Assembly: GCA_965223125.1 (NCBI GenBank)
Contig: OZ244984.1
Coordinates: forward strand, 1,054,001 to 1,118,000
Source of the DNA: Pacificispira sp965223125
Lineage (GTDB): Bacteria > Pseudomonadota > Alphaproteobacteria > UBA8366 > Aestuariispiraceae
DNA: 64,000 bases
Direction: 5' to 3'
The notes beneath the pieces are model-generated. The model made no database searches. It was not told where the DNA came from and saw nothing but the letters and a program-made list of their open reading frames with translations. The translations under genes and the position numbers were made by a program. Within the stretch, counting starts at the first letter, position 1. Each line of letters opens with the position of its first letter. Positions 42,973 through 52,320 of the stretch are shown in pieces.

Positions 42973-44178
42973 CTAGCCTTTCAAGGCGGAGACGCCGGGC
43001 AGATCACGCCCTTCCATCCATTCCAGGAAAGCCCCCCCGGCAGTGGAAACGAAACTGAATTGTTCGGTGACTCCCGCCGCCGCAAGGGCTGCAACAGTAT
43101 CCCCACCACCCGCAACGGAGACGAGACTACCCGCCTGCGTCAGTTCGGCGACTTTTCGGGCCAGTGTTATGGTTCCTGCATCAAAGGGGGGAATTTCAAA
43201 CGCGCCCATCGGACCGTTCCAGATCAGCGTCCGGCAGGATTCCAGTTCCGCCGCCAGTGCCTGTGCCGTTTCCGGGCCGATGTCGAGAATCATCTTATGA
43301 GACTGAACAGCATCCAAGGTCACCGATTCCGACGGGGCTCCCGCCTTGAATTCCGCCGCGACCGTCACGTCATGGGGCAGGCCGATGCGGCACCCGGCGG
43401 CATCGGCGCGGGCAAGAATGCCGAGCGCGGTTGCCGCCAGATCCTTTTCACACAGGCTGTGCCCGATATCCTTTCCCATGGCATGCAGGAAGGTATTCGC
43501 CATGCCGCCGCCGATGATCAGCAGATCCACCCGTTCCACCAGATGTTCCAGAACCGCCAGCTTGGTGGACACTTTCGCACCGCCGACAATTGCCGCCACC
43601 GGGCGTTTCGGCGTCCCTAGCGCGGCCTCCAGCGCCTTCAGTTCCAGTTCCATGTTGCGCCCGGCGCAGGCAGGCAGCAGCCGCGCGATGGCATGGGTGG
43701 AGGCATGCGCGCGATGGGCGGCAGAGAAGGCATCATTCACATAGACATCACCGAGCGCCGCCAGAGCTTTGGCAAAATCCGGATCGTCCGCTTCCTCACC
43801 CGGATGGAACCGAAGATTCTCCAGCACGATCAGGGTTCCCGCCGCGGCCTCCGCAATTGCCGTTTCTGCATCCGCACCGATACAGTCCTGCGCGAAACGA
43901 ACGGGCCGCTGAAGGATTTCCGCCACGGCCTCGGCAATCGGTGCCAGTGACATCTGCGGAACCCGCTTTCCCTTGGGACGGTCGAAATGCGACATCAGCA
44001 CGACCTTCGCCCCCGCATCCAACAGGGCATCGACCGTCGGGCGCATTCTCTCAATTCGGGTCGCATCACTGACGACATCGCCGCGCATCGGGACATTCAG
44101 ATCGCAGCGCACCAGCGCGACCTTGCCGGAAAAATCGAAATCGTCGAGGGTCTTGAACACGCGGACCATCCCTTTCAT
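42973..44178 (-). CDS. pgk: Phosphoglycerate kinase
   Basis: This 401-residue glycolytic enzyme makes ATP and 3-phosphoglycerate from 1,3-bisphosphoglycerate. Signatures: KVALVRCDLNVPMRGD, VVLMSHFDRPKGKR, LENLRFHPGEE, YVNDAFSAAHRAHAS, IVGGAKVSTKLAVLEHL, and the nucleotide loop VAGGGDTVAAL. Start may be 44178 or three codons later. The gap gene, its usual neighbour, is not present here. It is divergent from the methyltransferase gene at 44319. Confidence 0.96.
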   Translation of the reverse strand: MKGMVRVFKTLDDFDFSGKVALVRCDLNVPMRGDVVSDATRIERMRPTVDALLDAGAKVVLMSHFDRPKGKRVPQMSLAPIAEAVAEILQRPVRFAQDCIGADAETAIAEAAAGTLIVLENLRFHPGEEADDPDFAKALAALGDVYVNDAFSAAHRAHASTHAIARLLPACAGRNMELELKALEAALGTPKRPVAAIVGGAKVSTKLAVLEHLVERVDLLIIGGGMANTFLHAMGKDIGHSLCEKDLAATALGILARADAAGCRIGLPHDVTVAAEFKAGAPSESVTLDAVQSHKMILDIGPETAQALAAELESCRTLIWNGPMGAFEIPPFDAGTITLARKVAELTQAGSLVSVAGGGDTVAALAAAGVTEQFSFVSTAGGAFLEWMEGRDLPGVSALKG

Positions 44179-44318
44179 GGCTTTGGAATGCTCCTCCTCT
44201 ACCCGAACGGAACCGGAGAGAAAAGACCGGACACGGCGCATTTGTCGCAGCATTCCTTCTAGCCCTCGGGCACACCTTTCCCATATTCATGACAGAGGGA
44301 TATGGACGGGGTTCTGGC

Positions 44319-45362
44319 ATGACGATACTGGGTCGCGCGCTGTTTGCCGCCGGACAGGCCTCCCGGACCCTGTGGTTCGGGGCACAGTACCGCCTTGCCC
44401 AGCGCCTTGCCCCGCCGCTGGACGGCCCCCTGCCGATGCCGGGCACGCTTCCGAACTGGCCGACCATCCTGAAGGATTTGCGCGGGCTGCATCGAATGGA
44501 CCGGCAAAATGTAGATGCGGGCTACTATCCACCGCCCGCCGACCTGATCGCCTCCCCCGCCAGAATGCTGCGCAATGCCGCGCGGTTCCTGAAGGATGTA
44601 CCCGCCGTCAACCTGCGGCGGCGGCTGAAGGCGAACGGCGAGGTCTTCGACGATGTGACCCGTGGCCGCCGCCCGCGCTATTATCTACAGAATTTCCATT
44701 ATCAGTCCGGCGGCTGGCTGACCGAGGACAGCGCCGCACTCTACGACCATCAGGTCGAGGTCCTGTTCACCGGCGGGGCCGATGCAATGCGCCGTCAGGC
44801 CCTGGTGCCGCTCGGCGACTGGCTGCGCGTTCAGGGCTGCGACGGAAAGTGGCTGCTGGACATCGCCTGCGGTACCGCACGGTTCCTGCACGATGCCAAA
44901 CGCGCCCATCCCGGCCTGCATGCGGCCGGGCTGGACCTGAGTGAAAGCTATCTTGCCAGGGCGCGGCGCAATCTGAAACGCTGGCCCGACAGCACAAGCC
45001 TGCTGCTTGGCATGGCGGAACGGCTTCCCTTCGCCGACGGGAAGGGGCCGGACCTGATCACCTGTATCTTCCTGTTCCATGAGTTGCCGCACAAAATCCG
45101 ACGCGAGGCGATGGCGGAAATGGCCCGCGTCCTGAAGCCGGGCGGACGGCTGGTTCTGGTGGATTCGATCCAGATCGGCGACCACCCCGGTTATGACGCA
45201 CTGCTCGACCGCTTTCCCATGGCCTTCCACGAACCCTATTTCAGCGATTATATCCGCGATGACCTGACAGCGCTGGGGACCAGCGTTGGCCTCCGCCATC
45301 ACAAGACCCAACGCGCCTTCTTCGCCCGCGTGATGACCTTCGACAAACCGGAACAGCATTAA
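44319..45362 (+). CDS. Class I SAM-dependent methyltransferase
   Basis: This 347-residue protein has an N-terminal region of about 150 residues (with YYLQNFHYQSGGWLTEDSA) and a C-terminal Rossmann methyltransferase with motif I LLDIACGTARFLHDAK and LLLGMAERLPFADGKGPDLI, then ITCIFLFHELP. The fused N-terminal domain is typical of a plant- and alphaproteobacteria-shared family, often annotated as UbiE/MPBQ-like, whose substrate is unknown; a lipid or quinone is likely. The ATG at 44319 is chosen because homologues start there. Confidence 0.83.
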   Translation: MTILGRALFAAGQASRTLWFGAQYRLAQRLAPPLDGPLPMPGTLPNWPTILKDLRGLHRMDRQNVDAGYYPPPADLIASPARMLRNAARFLKDVPAVNLRRRLKANGEVFDDVTRGRRPRYYLQNFHYQSGGWLTEDSAALYDHQVEVLFTGGADAMRRQALVPLGDWLRVQGCDGKWLLDIACGTARFLHDAKRAHPGLHAAGLDLSESYLARARRNLKRWPDSTSLLLGMAERLPFADGKGPDLITCIFLFHELPHKIRREAMAEMARVLKPGGRLVLVDSIQIGDHPGYDALLDRFPMAFHEPYFSDYIRDDLTALGTSVGLRHHKTQRAFFARVMTFDKPEQH

Positions 45363-45486
45363 CGGGGATGCCTGCGGGCGGGCATGGCTTGCGGGGGCGG
45401 GGCGACTCTGGTTTTCTTTTCTGGGTCAACGAGGAAACGCGGCGGCACTTCGCCCGGGGGCGGATGGTCAGGCGGGAGGGTCGACC

Positions 45487-47253
45487 GTGGCAACGGTCGC
45501 ACCGAAAGATATTCTGGACTGGCTCAAACGCTTTTTGCGGAATGAGCAGATACGGCTGGCCTTTCTGGCCGTGCTGGTCGGTGTGCTTGGCGGCGGGGCG
45601 GGGATCGCCTTTCGCGAGGCCATCGGCCTGATCCAGTATCTGGTCTTCGGTTTTACCAGTGAAAGATTCCATTCCAATCTGACCGGGGTTTCCCCCTGGG
45701 TGATCCTGCTGGCCCCGGCCATTGGCGGCATCGCGGTTGGCCTGATCGTGCATTTCCTGCTGCCGGGCCGCCGTCCCCAGGGCGTCGCCGATGTCATGGA
45801 AGCCTCCGCCTTTCGGCGCGGGCGGATGAGCATACGCGCCGGTTTCGGTGGTTTCGTCGTTTCCGCCATCACCATCGGCAGCGGCGCATCGGCGGGTCGG
45901 GAAGGGCCGGTCGTGCATTTCGTCGCCTTTCTGTCGACCCTGGTCTCCCGCGTGCTGAAGCTGGAGCCGGAAATCCGGCGGATGCTGCTGGGCTGCGGCG
46001 TGGCTTCCGGCGTCGCAGCCAGTTTCAATGCGCCGATAGCAGGCGTCTTCTTCGCGCTGGAGGTCGTGATCGGTTCCTATGCGCTGCGCAAGTTCGCGCC
46101 GGTCGTCATCGCCTCCGTCGTGGGGACCATCGTCAGCCGATCCTATTACGGGGACTATCCCGCCTTCACCATTCCGTCGCATGAAATCGCATCCTTCTGG
46201 GAGTTCCCGGCCTTTGCGATTCTGGGCGTTCTCAGCGCCGGTATTGCCGTCGCTCTTGTCATTTCGATTGATGTCGTGCGGCGGACCCATGATCGTTTCC
46301 TGATCCCCCCGATCCTGCGCCCGGCACTGGCGGGGCTGGTGGTCGGTGCAATCGGGCTGTTCCTGCCCCAGGTCATGGGCGTCGGCTATGAGGCGACGGA
46401 CGAGGCGCTGAATGAATTGCTGCCGCTGTGGATGCTGATCCTGCTGATCATTTTCAAGACGACGGCGACGGCGGTCACGCTGGGTTCCGGTTTCGGGGGT
46501 GGGATATTCTCGCCCTCCCTGTTTCTGGGTGCAATGGTCGGGGGTGCCTTTGGCCTGATCGCGACCGGCATCTTCCCGCAGCATTCCTCCGGGCATGGTG
46601 CCTATACGCTGGTCGGCATGGGAGCGGTCGCGGGTGCGACCCTGGGATCACCGATTTCGACTATCTTCATCGTCTATGAACTGACGCGCGATTCGGCGCT
46701 GACCATCGCCGTGATGATCGCCACGGTGATCTCGTCCCAGATATTCACCGCCTTCTACAAGCGCTCCTTCTTCCATTGGCAGTTGGAGGTACGGGGCATC
46801 AACATCATGGGCAGCCGCGAATCCCGGATCATCCGGGAAACCTCTGTCCGGGATGTGATGGAGCAGGATTATGTCACCGTCGAGCCGACCGCCCTGTTGC
46901 CGGAAATCCGCGAGAAGCTGACATCGACCCGATACAGCGAGCTTTTCGTCACCGACGAGGAGGGTCGGCTTGTCGGGACCATCATTCTGGGTGATCTGGG
47001 ACAGGATGCCTTCAACCATGCCCGCGACGGGGAGTTGCGCGCCATCGATGTCTGCCGTCGCGCCCCGCCGGTAGCGACGGTGGATACCGATCTGGAGGAG
47101 GCAATGAATCTGCTGGAAGATTGCAACGAGGAGCATATCGCCGTCGTCTACAGCCGCGACGACATGCGCCTGATGGGCGTTTTGCATGAACATGACGTGA
47201 TGGCGCGCTATCATCAGTGCATCATCGAAACCCGTCGTGAAGAAGCGATATGA
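45487..47253 (+). CDS. ClC-family chloride channel/antiporter with CBS domains
   Basis: This 588-residue protein has the ClC membrane core (about residues 20-420): GSGASAGREGPVVH carries the gating Glu, and GSGFGGGIFSPSLFLGAM the second anion-site motif. Two CBS domains lie at the C terminus (VRDVMEQDYVTVEPTALLPE and IDVCRRAPPVATVDTDLEEA). It exchanges or conducts chloride and probably responds to adenine nucleotides through the CBS pair. Start is a GTG with GGAGGG upstream. It overlaps the EamA gene by 4 bases. Confidence 0.93.
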   Translation: MATVAPKDILDWLKRFLRNEQIRLAFLAVLVGVLGGGAGIAFREAIGLIQYLVFGFTSERFHSNLTGVSPWVILLAPAIGGIAVGLIVHFLLPGRRPQGVADVMEASAFRRGRMSIRAGFGGFVVSAITIGSGASAGREGPVVHFVAFLSTLVSRVLKLEPEIRRMLLGCGVASGVAASFNAPIAGVFFALEVVIGSYALRKFAPVVIASVVGTIVSRSYYGDYPAFTIPSHEIASFWEFPAFAILGVLSAGIAVALVISIDVVRRTHDRFLIPPILRPALAGLVVGAIGLFLPQVMGVGYEATDEALNELLPLWMLILLIIFKTTATAVTLGSGFGGGIFSPSLFLGAMVGGAFGLIATGIFPQHSSGHGAYTLVGMGAVAGATLGSPISTIFIVYELTRDSALTIAVMIATVISSQIFTAFYKRSFFHWQLEVRGINIMGSRESRIIRETSVRDVMEQDYVTVEPTALLPEIREKLTSTRYSELFVTDEEGRLVGTIILGDLGQDAFNHARDGELRAIDVCRRAPPVATVDTDLEEAMNLLEDCNEEHIAVVYSRDDMRLMGVLHEHDVMARYHQCIIETRREEAI

Positions 47254-48185
47254 GCGGCCCGACCCCACCGGAAATTCCGGCACCCCTGCGACCGACAGTT
47301 TCGGACCTGCCTGCGAAGGGCATTCTGTTCGCGATCCTGGGCTCGCTGCTGCTGACACTCAACGACACGGTCGCCAAGCTGCTGACCGATACCTGGCCGG
47401 TGGGGCAGATCATGGCCCTGCGCGGGGCCGCGATCCTGATGGCAATCATCGCGGTGCTGAGGATCAGGCGGCGGACGGGGGCATTGCGGATTCAGAACAC
47501 CGCCGCCATGGCAGTGCGGGCCGGATCAATCACGGCGGCGACCTTCACCTTCCTGACCTCGCTTGCCCTGATGCCGCTCGCCGATGCGATGGCCATCGTC
47601 TTCATCTCGCCAGTCCTCTCCACCCTGCTGGCCATCGTCCTGCTGCGGGAGCAGGTGGGGATCTGGCGCTGGACCGCGATGGCGGTCGGGTTCCTTGGAG
47701 TTCTGATTGCGCTCAATCCGGGTGGGCTGCTGTCTGGCGAAGCGCAAAGCTATGGCTGGCGGGTGGCGATGCTGCCGCTTGTCACCGCACTGCTGACGGC
47801 CATCCGCGATGTGTCGTCCCGGCGGCTTGTCTCGGGCGATGATTCCATGGCGATCATGTTCTATACCGTGCTCTGCGTCACGCTCGCCGGACTGGCGACT
47901 GCCTTTGGCGGGGACTGGCGAATGCCGTCCGGGGTGGATATCGCACTGCTGCTGGTCGGGGCCGGGTTCATGTTCAGCGCCTATTTCTTCCAGATCGAAA
48001 GCTTTCGCTTTGCGCCGGTCAATCTGGTCGCGCCCTTCCGCTATGTCAGCCTGATCTTCGCGACCCTGTTGGGATTCCTCATCTGGCAGCATGTCCCAAG
48101 CTGGAACATGGCGCTGGGATCGCTGGTCATCGTCGCCAGCGGCCTTGTCATCTGGTGGCGGGAGCGGGTCCGGAAGGGCGGTTGA
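47250..48185 (+). CDS. DMT-superfamily (EamA) transporter
   Basis: This 311-residue protein has ten predicted helices in two EamA repeats (LPAKGILFAILGSLLLTLND; MALRGAAILMAIIAVL; later FSAYFFQIESFRFAPVNLVA, PFRYVSLIFATLLGFLIW). The family exports amino acids, purines or other metabolites. The start overlaps the ClC stop (ATGA), so the two are translationally coupled. Substrate unknown. Confidence 0.9.
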   Translation: MSGPTPPEIPAPLRPTVSDLPAKGILFAILGSLLLTLNDTVAKLLTDTWPVGQIMALRGAAILMAIIAVLRIRRRTGALRIQNTAAMAVRAGSITAATFTFLTSLALMPLADAMAIVFISPVLSTLLAIVLLREQVGIWRWTAMAVGFLGVLIALNPGGLLSGEAQSYGWRVAMLPLVTALLTAIRDVSSRRLVSGDDSMAIMFYTVLCVTLAGLATAFGGDWRMPSGVDIALLLVGAGFMFSAYFFQIESFRFAPVNLVAPFRYVSLIFATLLGFLIWQHVPSWNMALGSLVIVASGLVIWWRERVRKGG

Positions 48186-48191
48186 GCCGTT

Positions 48192-49202
48192 TCAATAGCT
48201 TGGATTGAGACGCAGCCAATCAGCGCGGTCGATGGTGGTCACCGTTGTGGCCTTCTCTCCTTCACCCGGCCGGAAATAGTGGATTGTTACGGGAATGCCC
48301 GGCTGGCCCGCGCCACGCAGGGCGATCATGTACGCCTCCACTGTCGGGGTGGGGATGTCGTTCAGGGCGAAGATCGCATCCCCCTGTCGCAGGCCCGCCG
48401 CCGCTGCCGGACCTTCTCTGGAGATGTCGATTGCCAGCAGAATGCCGCGGGAATCGTCCAGCACCAGCCCGGTCCAGGGCGTGATCGCGGTGCTGCGCCG
48501 CCCGGTCGCCAGCAGATCCGCGAAGACCGGCATCAGCGCGTCCACCGGGATCGACATGTTGCCCGGCTCAGGCTGCTCCCGCCGCAGCAGGCCCCCCCCC
48601 GCATCGCCCGCGAACAGCGATCCGATCCCGACAAGGCGGTCCTGATCGTCGAACAGCGCTGCACCGGCATATCCCGGCAGCGGTGGTGCGGTGAACAGCG
48701 GCGTTTCCAGCAGATATTCCCAGTATCCGGCAAAGGTCCGTCGCGAGACCACGGATACCTGTTCGAACACGCCTCCGCCTGATCCGCTGACGAAGGTAAG
48801 CCTGTCGCCGTTCTTCAGATCGGCGGCGCTGCCGAGTTCAGCCGGTTCCACATCGGGTGGCACGAGGGTGCGCAGCAGGCCGAGGCCGGAATCGTGATCA
48901 TAGCCAACAATCTGCGCCGGGAAACTGCGGCCATCCAGCAGTCGCACCGTCGCTTCCTGTGCCTCCAGCATGATATAGCCTACGGTCAGCACAAGGCCGC
49001 TGGAATCGATGATCACGCCGGACCCTTCCCGCTCCCGCCCGAGCGATTGGGCCAGGCGCGCATCGCCTGGAATTTTGGTATGGACCGAGACGATGGCATG
49101 GAGTGGCGGTTCCGAGTGGGCCGGTGGGGCAGGCAGGAGCTGGGAGAAGCACAGCAGCAGAGCCGCAGCGATGGTGCCTGACAACCGGCCGCGCATGTTC
49201 AT
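48192..49202 (-). CDS. HtrA-like pseudoprotease (S1C fold with PDZ, catalytic triad lost)
   Basis: This 336-residue exported protein has a signal peptide (cleavage near PAHSE), a trypsin-like S1C domain (about residues 35-235) and a C-terminal PDZ domain (about 240-325; LLAIDISREGPAAAAGLRQG then DAIFALNDIP). The three catalytic positions are changed: the His region reads VLTVGYIM, the Asp region DSGLGLLR, and the Ser region GYAGAAL where GNSGGPL is expected. It cannot cut peptides by the usual mechanism. Possible roles are chaperone, peptide or lipid sensor, or scaffold in the periplasm. It is convergent with the EamA gene, 6 bases apart. Confidence 0.82.
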   Translation of the reverse strand: MNMRGRLSGTIAAALLLCFSQLLPAPPAHSEPPLHAIVSVHTKIPGDARLAQSLGREREGSGVIIDSSGLVLTVGYIMLEAQEATVRLLDGRSFPAQIVGYDHDSGLGLLRTLVPPDVEPAELGSAADLKNGDRLTFVSGSGGGVFEQVSVVSRRTFAGYWEYLLETPLFTAPPLPGYAGAALFDDQDRLVGIGSLFAGDAGGGLLRREQPEPGNMSIPVDALMPVFADLLATGRRSTAITPWTGLVLDDSRGILLAIDISREGPAAAAGLRQGDAIFALNDIPTPTVEAYMIALRGAGQPGIPVTIHYFRPGEGEKATTVTTIDRADWLRLNPSY

Positions 49203-49390
49203 GACCCTGCCTCCACTCGTTCCTGCGAATCGTTCCGTCTCAAATCATCCAGAGGGAGAGATTAGCATATCCGAATGCAATACGCCCAATCACGGGATCG
49301 GGATCAGTCTTTCCAACCGGTTAGCGATTTCAGAGACGATGCGGCAAGAGACAGGTTTTCGCATCGCCATCAGGACTTATAGTAAGAGGC

Positions 49391-51874
49391 ATGTCAGACC
49401 CCTTCGATTTGGACGATATCGATTTTCCCGCCCCGCGCGGCCCGGCCCCCGCTTATCCCGGTGCCGGTGCCGTGGTCTCTGCTGCGCCGCCGCCCTGGCT
49501 GGAGTCGCTGAATGATGCCCAGCGCGAGGCGGTGGTGGCCATTGACGGGCCGGTTCTGGTGCTGGCAGGCGCTGGCACGGGCAAGACCCGGGTGCTGACG
49601 ACGCGGCTCGCCCAGATTCTTCACCAGGGAAAGGCCCGGCCCTATCAGATCCTCTGCGTCACCTTCACCAACAAGGCCGCGAAGGAGATGCGGGAGCGCG
49701 TTTCCCATCTGGTCGGCCCGGCGATGGAGGGGATGTGGCTCGGCACCTTCCATGCGCTCGGTACCCGGATCCTGCGAAAGCATGCCGAACTGGTGGGGCT
49801 GAAATCCACTTTCACCATCCTCGACACGGATGACCAGATCCGTCTGTTGAAACAGGTGATGGAGGTGGAGCATATCGACGAGAAGCGCTGGCCCGCCCGG
49901 ATGCTGATCCATGTCATCCAGCGCTGGAAGGACAAGGGCCAGACCCCCGACCGCCTGACCACCGCCGATGCGGGCGAGATGGCGAATGGCCGGGCGATAG
50001 AGATCTATCGCCAGTATCAGGAGCGCCTGAAGACCCTGAACGCCTGCGATTTCGGCGACCTTCTGCTGCACAACCTGACGATCTTCAAGCAGCACCCGGA
50101 GATCCTGGAGCGCTATCGCACACTTTTCCGATACATCCTGGTCGATGAGTATCAGGACACCAACATCTCGCAATATCTCTGGCTGCGGCTGCTGGCCAAG
50201 CGAGAAGTGAGTGGTGCAGCCAAGAGTGAATTATCCAGTAATATCTGTTGTGTAGGCGATGACGATCAGGCGATATACGGGTGGAGAGGAGCAGAAGTTG
50301 GCAATATCCTGCGGTTCGAGAAGGACTTTCCCGGCGCGAAGGTGGTGCGGTTGGAGCGCAATTATCGCTCGACGCCACATATCCTGGGCGCGGCCTCGGG
50401 CCTGATCGAGAAGAACGAGGGGCGTCTGGGCAAGACGCTCTGGACCGACCGGAACGATGGCGAGAAGGTGCGGGTGCGTGGCGTCTGGGATGGCGATGAG
50501 GAGGCCCGGCTGATCGCCGACGAGGTCGAGGCGCTGCAGATGAAGGGGGCCGATCTGGACGAGGTCGCGATCCTGGTTCGCGCCGGGTTCCAGACCCGCG
50601 AATTCGAGGAACGCTTCATCACGCTCGGCATTCCCTATCGCGTCATCGGTGGTCCCCGCTTCTATGAGCGCGAGGAAATCCGCGACGCCATCGCCTATCT
50701 GCGGCTGATCCATCAGCCCGCCGACGATCTGGCATTCGAGCGCATCATCAACAAGCCCACGCGCGGCATCGGCAAGACGACCTTGCAGGCGGTGCATCAG
50801 GTGGCGCGGCTGGAGCGGGTGCCGATGGCGCTCGCCGCCCGGCGTCTGGTTCAGACCGATGAGTTGAAACCCGCCGCGCGCGGCAAGCTGGTCACCGCAC
50901 TGGACATGTTCGACCGCTGGCGCGATCTGGCCCAGGGGGTGAGCCATATCGAACTGACGGAAACCGTGCTGGAGGACAGCGGCTATACCGATTTCTGGCA
51001 GCAGTCGAAAAAACCGGAAGCCCAGGGCAAGCTGGAAAACCTGAAGGAAATGGTCTCCGGCATGGCCGAGTTCGAAAGCCTGCCCGCTTTCCTGGAGCAT
51101 ATCAGTCTGGTGATGGAGGTCGAGGGCCGCGCGACAGGGCCGATGGTCTCGGTCATGACATTGCACGCCGCCAAGGGGCTGGAATTCGATACCGTCTTCC
51201 TGCCCGGCTGGGAGGAAGGCCTGTTCCCGCATCAGCGCGCGATGGACGAAAGCGGCCTCGCCGGGCTGGAGGAGGAGCGCCGCCTCGCCTATGTCGGCAT
51301 CACCCGGGCCAAACGCCGCTGCGAGATCAGCTTCGCCGCCAACCGCCGCATCCACGGCTCCTGGAATGCCGCGCTGCCGTCGCGCTTCATCGGCGACCTG
51401 CCGCAGGACCATGTGGAGATCGAGGCCGACCGGGGCCTCTATGGCGGCATCGGCGGTGGCCGCGCCGAAGACCGCGCCGCCTTCACCTTCGAGGGCTATG
51501 GCCGACACAGTCAGACCGGATCGGGGTATGGGGGATCAGGCCATGGCGGAAAAGGCTTCGGAGACGCCACCGCCCAGGATTTCGAACCACCCACCTCTAC
51601 CTATACACGGCCCACCTATAGCAGCCAGGGCGGCGGTCCCGGCTGGCAGCGCCTGAAACAGCGCGGCACCACACTCGGCACCACCCGCCCCCCGGTACTG
51701 GATGTCACGCCGTCGCGCGACGACGCCCATGATTTCGGCACCGGAGAACGCATCTTCCACCAGAAATTCGGCCCCGGCACCATCACCGCCATCAACGGCG
51801 ACCGCCTGACCATCGACTTCGACAAGGCCGGTACAAAGACGGTCGTGGCGGGATTCGTGACGCGGCCGGGTTAA
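49391..51874 (+). CDS. UvrD/PcrA-family superfamily 1 DNA helicase
   Basis: This 827-residue ATP-dependent 3'-5' helicase has motif I VLAGAGTGKTRVL, motif Ia CVTFTNKAAKEMRERV, motif II VDEYQDTN, motif III CVGDDDQAIYGWRG, motif IV VVRLERNYRS, motif V MTLHAAKGLEFDTVFLPG and motif VI RRLAYVGITRAKRRC. The C terminus has a Gly-rich linker and a Tudor-like fold (VFHQKFGPGTI-type, here IFHQKFGPGTITAINGD). It acts in nucleotide-excision and mismatch repair. A short patch near 50195-50300, which includes motif III, uses rare A/T-rich codons unlike the rest of the gene. Confidence 0.95.
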   Translation: MSDPFDLDDIDFPAPRGPAPAYPGAGAVVSAAPPPWLESLNDAQREAVVAIDGPVLVLAGAGTGKTRVLTTRLAQILHQGKARPYQILCVTFTNKAAKEMRERVSHLVGPAMEGMWLGTFHALGTRILRKHAELVGLKSTFTILDTDDQIRLLKQVMEVEHIDEKRWPARMLIHVIQRWKDKGQTPDRLTTADAGEMANGRAIEIYRQYQERLKTLNACDFGDLLLHNLTIFKQHPEILERYRTLFRYILVDEYQDTNISQYLWLRLLAKREVSGAAKSELSSNICCVGDDDQAIYGWRGAEVGNILRFEKDFPGAKVVRLERNYRSTPHILGAASGLIEKNEGRLGKTLWTDRNDGEKVRVRGVWDGDEEARLIADEVEALQMKGADLDEVAILVRAGFQTREFEERFITLGIPYRVIGGPRFYEREEIRDAIAYLRLIHQPADDLAFERIINKPTRGIGKTTLQAVHQVARLERVPMALAARRLVQTDELKPAARGKLVTALDMFDRWRDLAQGVSHIELTETVLEDSGYTDFWQQSKKPEAQGKLENLKEMVSGMAEFESLPAFLEHISLVMEVEGRATGPMVSVMTLHAAKGLEFDTVFLPGWEEGLFPHQRAMDESGLAGLEEERRLAYVGITRAKRRCEISFAANRRIHGSWNAALPSRFIGDLPQDHVEIEADRGLYGGIGGGRAEDRAAFTFEGYGRHSQTGSGYGGSGHGGKGFGDATAQDFEPPTSTYTRPTYSSQGGGPGWQRLKQRGTTLGTTRPPVLDVTPSRDDAHDFGTGERIFHQKFGPGTITAINGDRLTIDFDKAGTKTVVAGFVTRPG

Positions 51875-51909
51875 AAAGGGGGAACTGGCAGAAGGTATTG
51901 GACGCTCAC

Positions 51910-52311
51910 GCAGAGGTTGCGCGAGTAAGGTTCACGCGGCTGTAGACGAATACGGTCGACCTCTGAGGCTGGTGATTTCCGGCTGGCAGGTCCATGATAG
52001 CCAGATGTTCTGCGCCTTCACAGGATGGAAGAATGACCCACCCGCTCGCCATCGTTGCCGACAAGGCTTACACATCGAACCGGATCAGGCAGCAGATCGC
52101 CGACGAAGGCGCGCTCGCCGTCATTCCATCCAAGTCGAATGCGCGCAAACCAGTCCCCCACGACCGGAACCTCTATGCCATGCGCAACATCGTCGAAAGG
52201 TTCTTCTGCAAGATGAAGGACATGCGAAGGCTCGCAACCCGTTTCGAAAAACACGCGATCCATTTCCACAACATGATATACATCTTCCCAATCAGATGCT
52301 GGATCAATTGA
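51910..52311 (+). pseudogene. Degraded IS5-type DDE transposase remnant
   Basis: Two out-of-phase fragments of an IS5-family transposase remain. The first reads SKVHAAVDEYGRPLRLVISG from 51924, with WQVHDSQMF following; the second, in the next frame from about 52030, reads HPLAIVADKAYTSNRIRQQI, ending with RFEKHAIHFHNMIYIF. The N-terminal third is missing and there is a frameshift near 52015-52035, so no active enzyme is made. The end of the element lies near 52316, where CAATTGAGTCCACACCC abuts the AT-rich region. Confidence 0.8.
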
Positions 52312-52320
52312 GTCCACACC

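Noticed and set aside
45241..46596. A 451-residue minus-strand frame
   Set aside because: It is antisense to the ClC channel gene; the sequence is low-complexity Gly/Asp/Arg with no fold.
50231..51508. A 425-residue open frame on the minus strand
   Set aside because: It is the mirror of the uvrD-type helicase gene, with no recognisable motif and no ribosome site.
51910..52311. Intact IS5 transposase
   Set aside because: The N-terminal part is missing and the remaining two pieces are in different frames.
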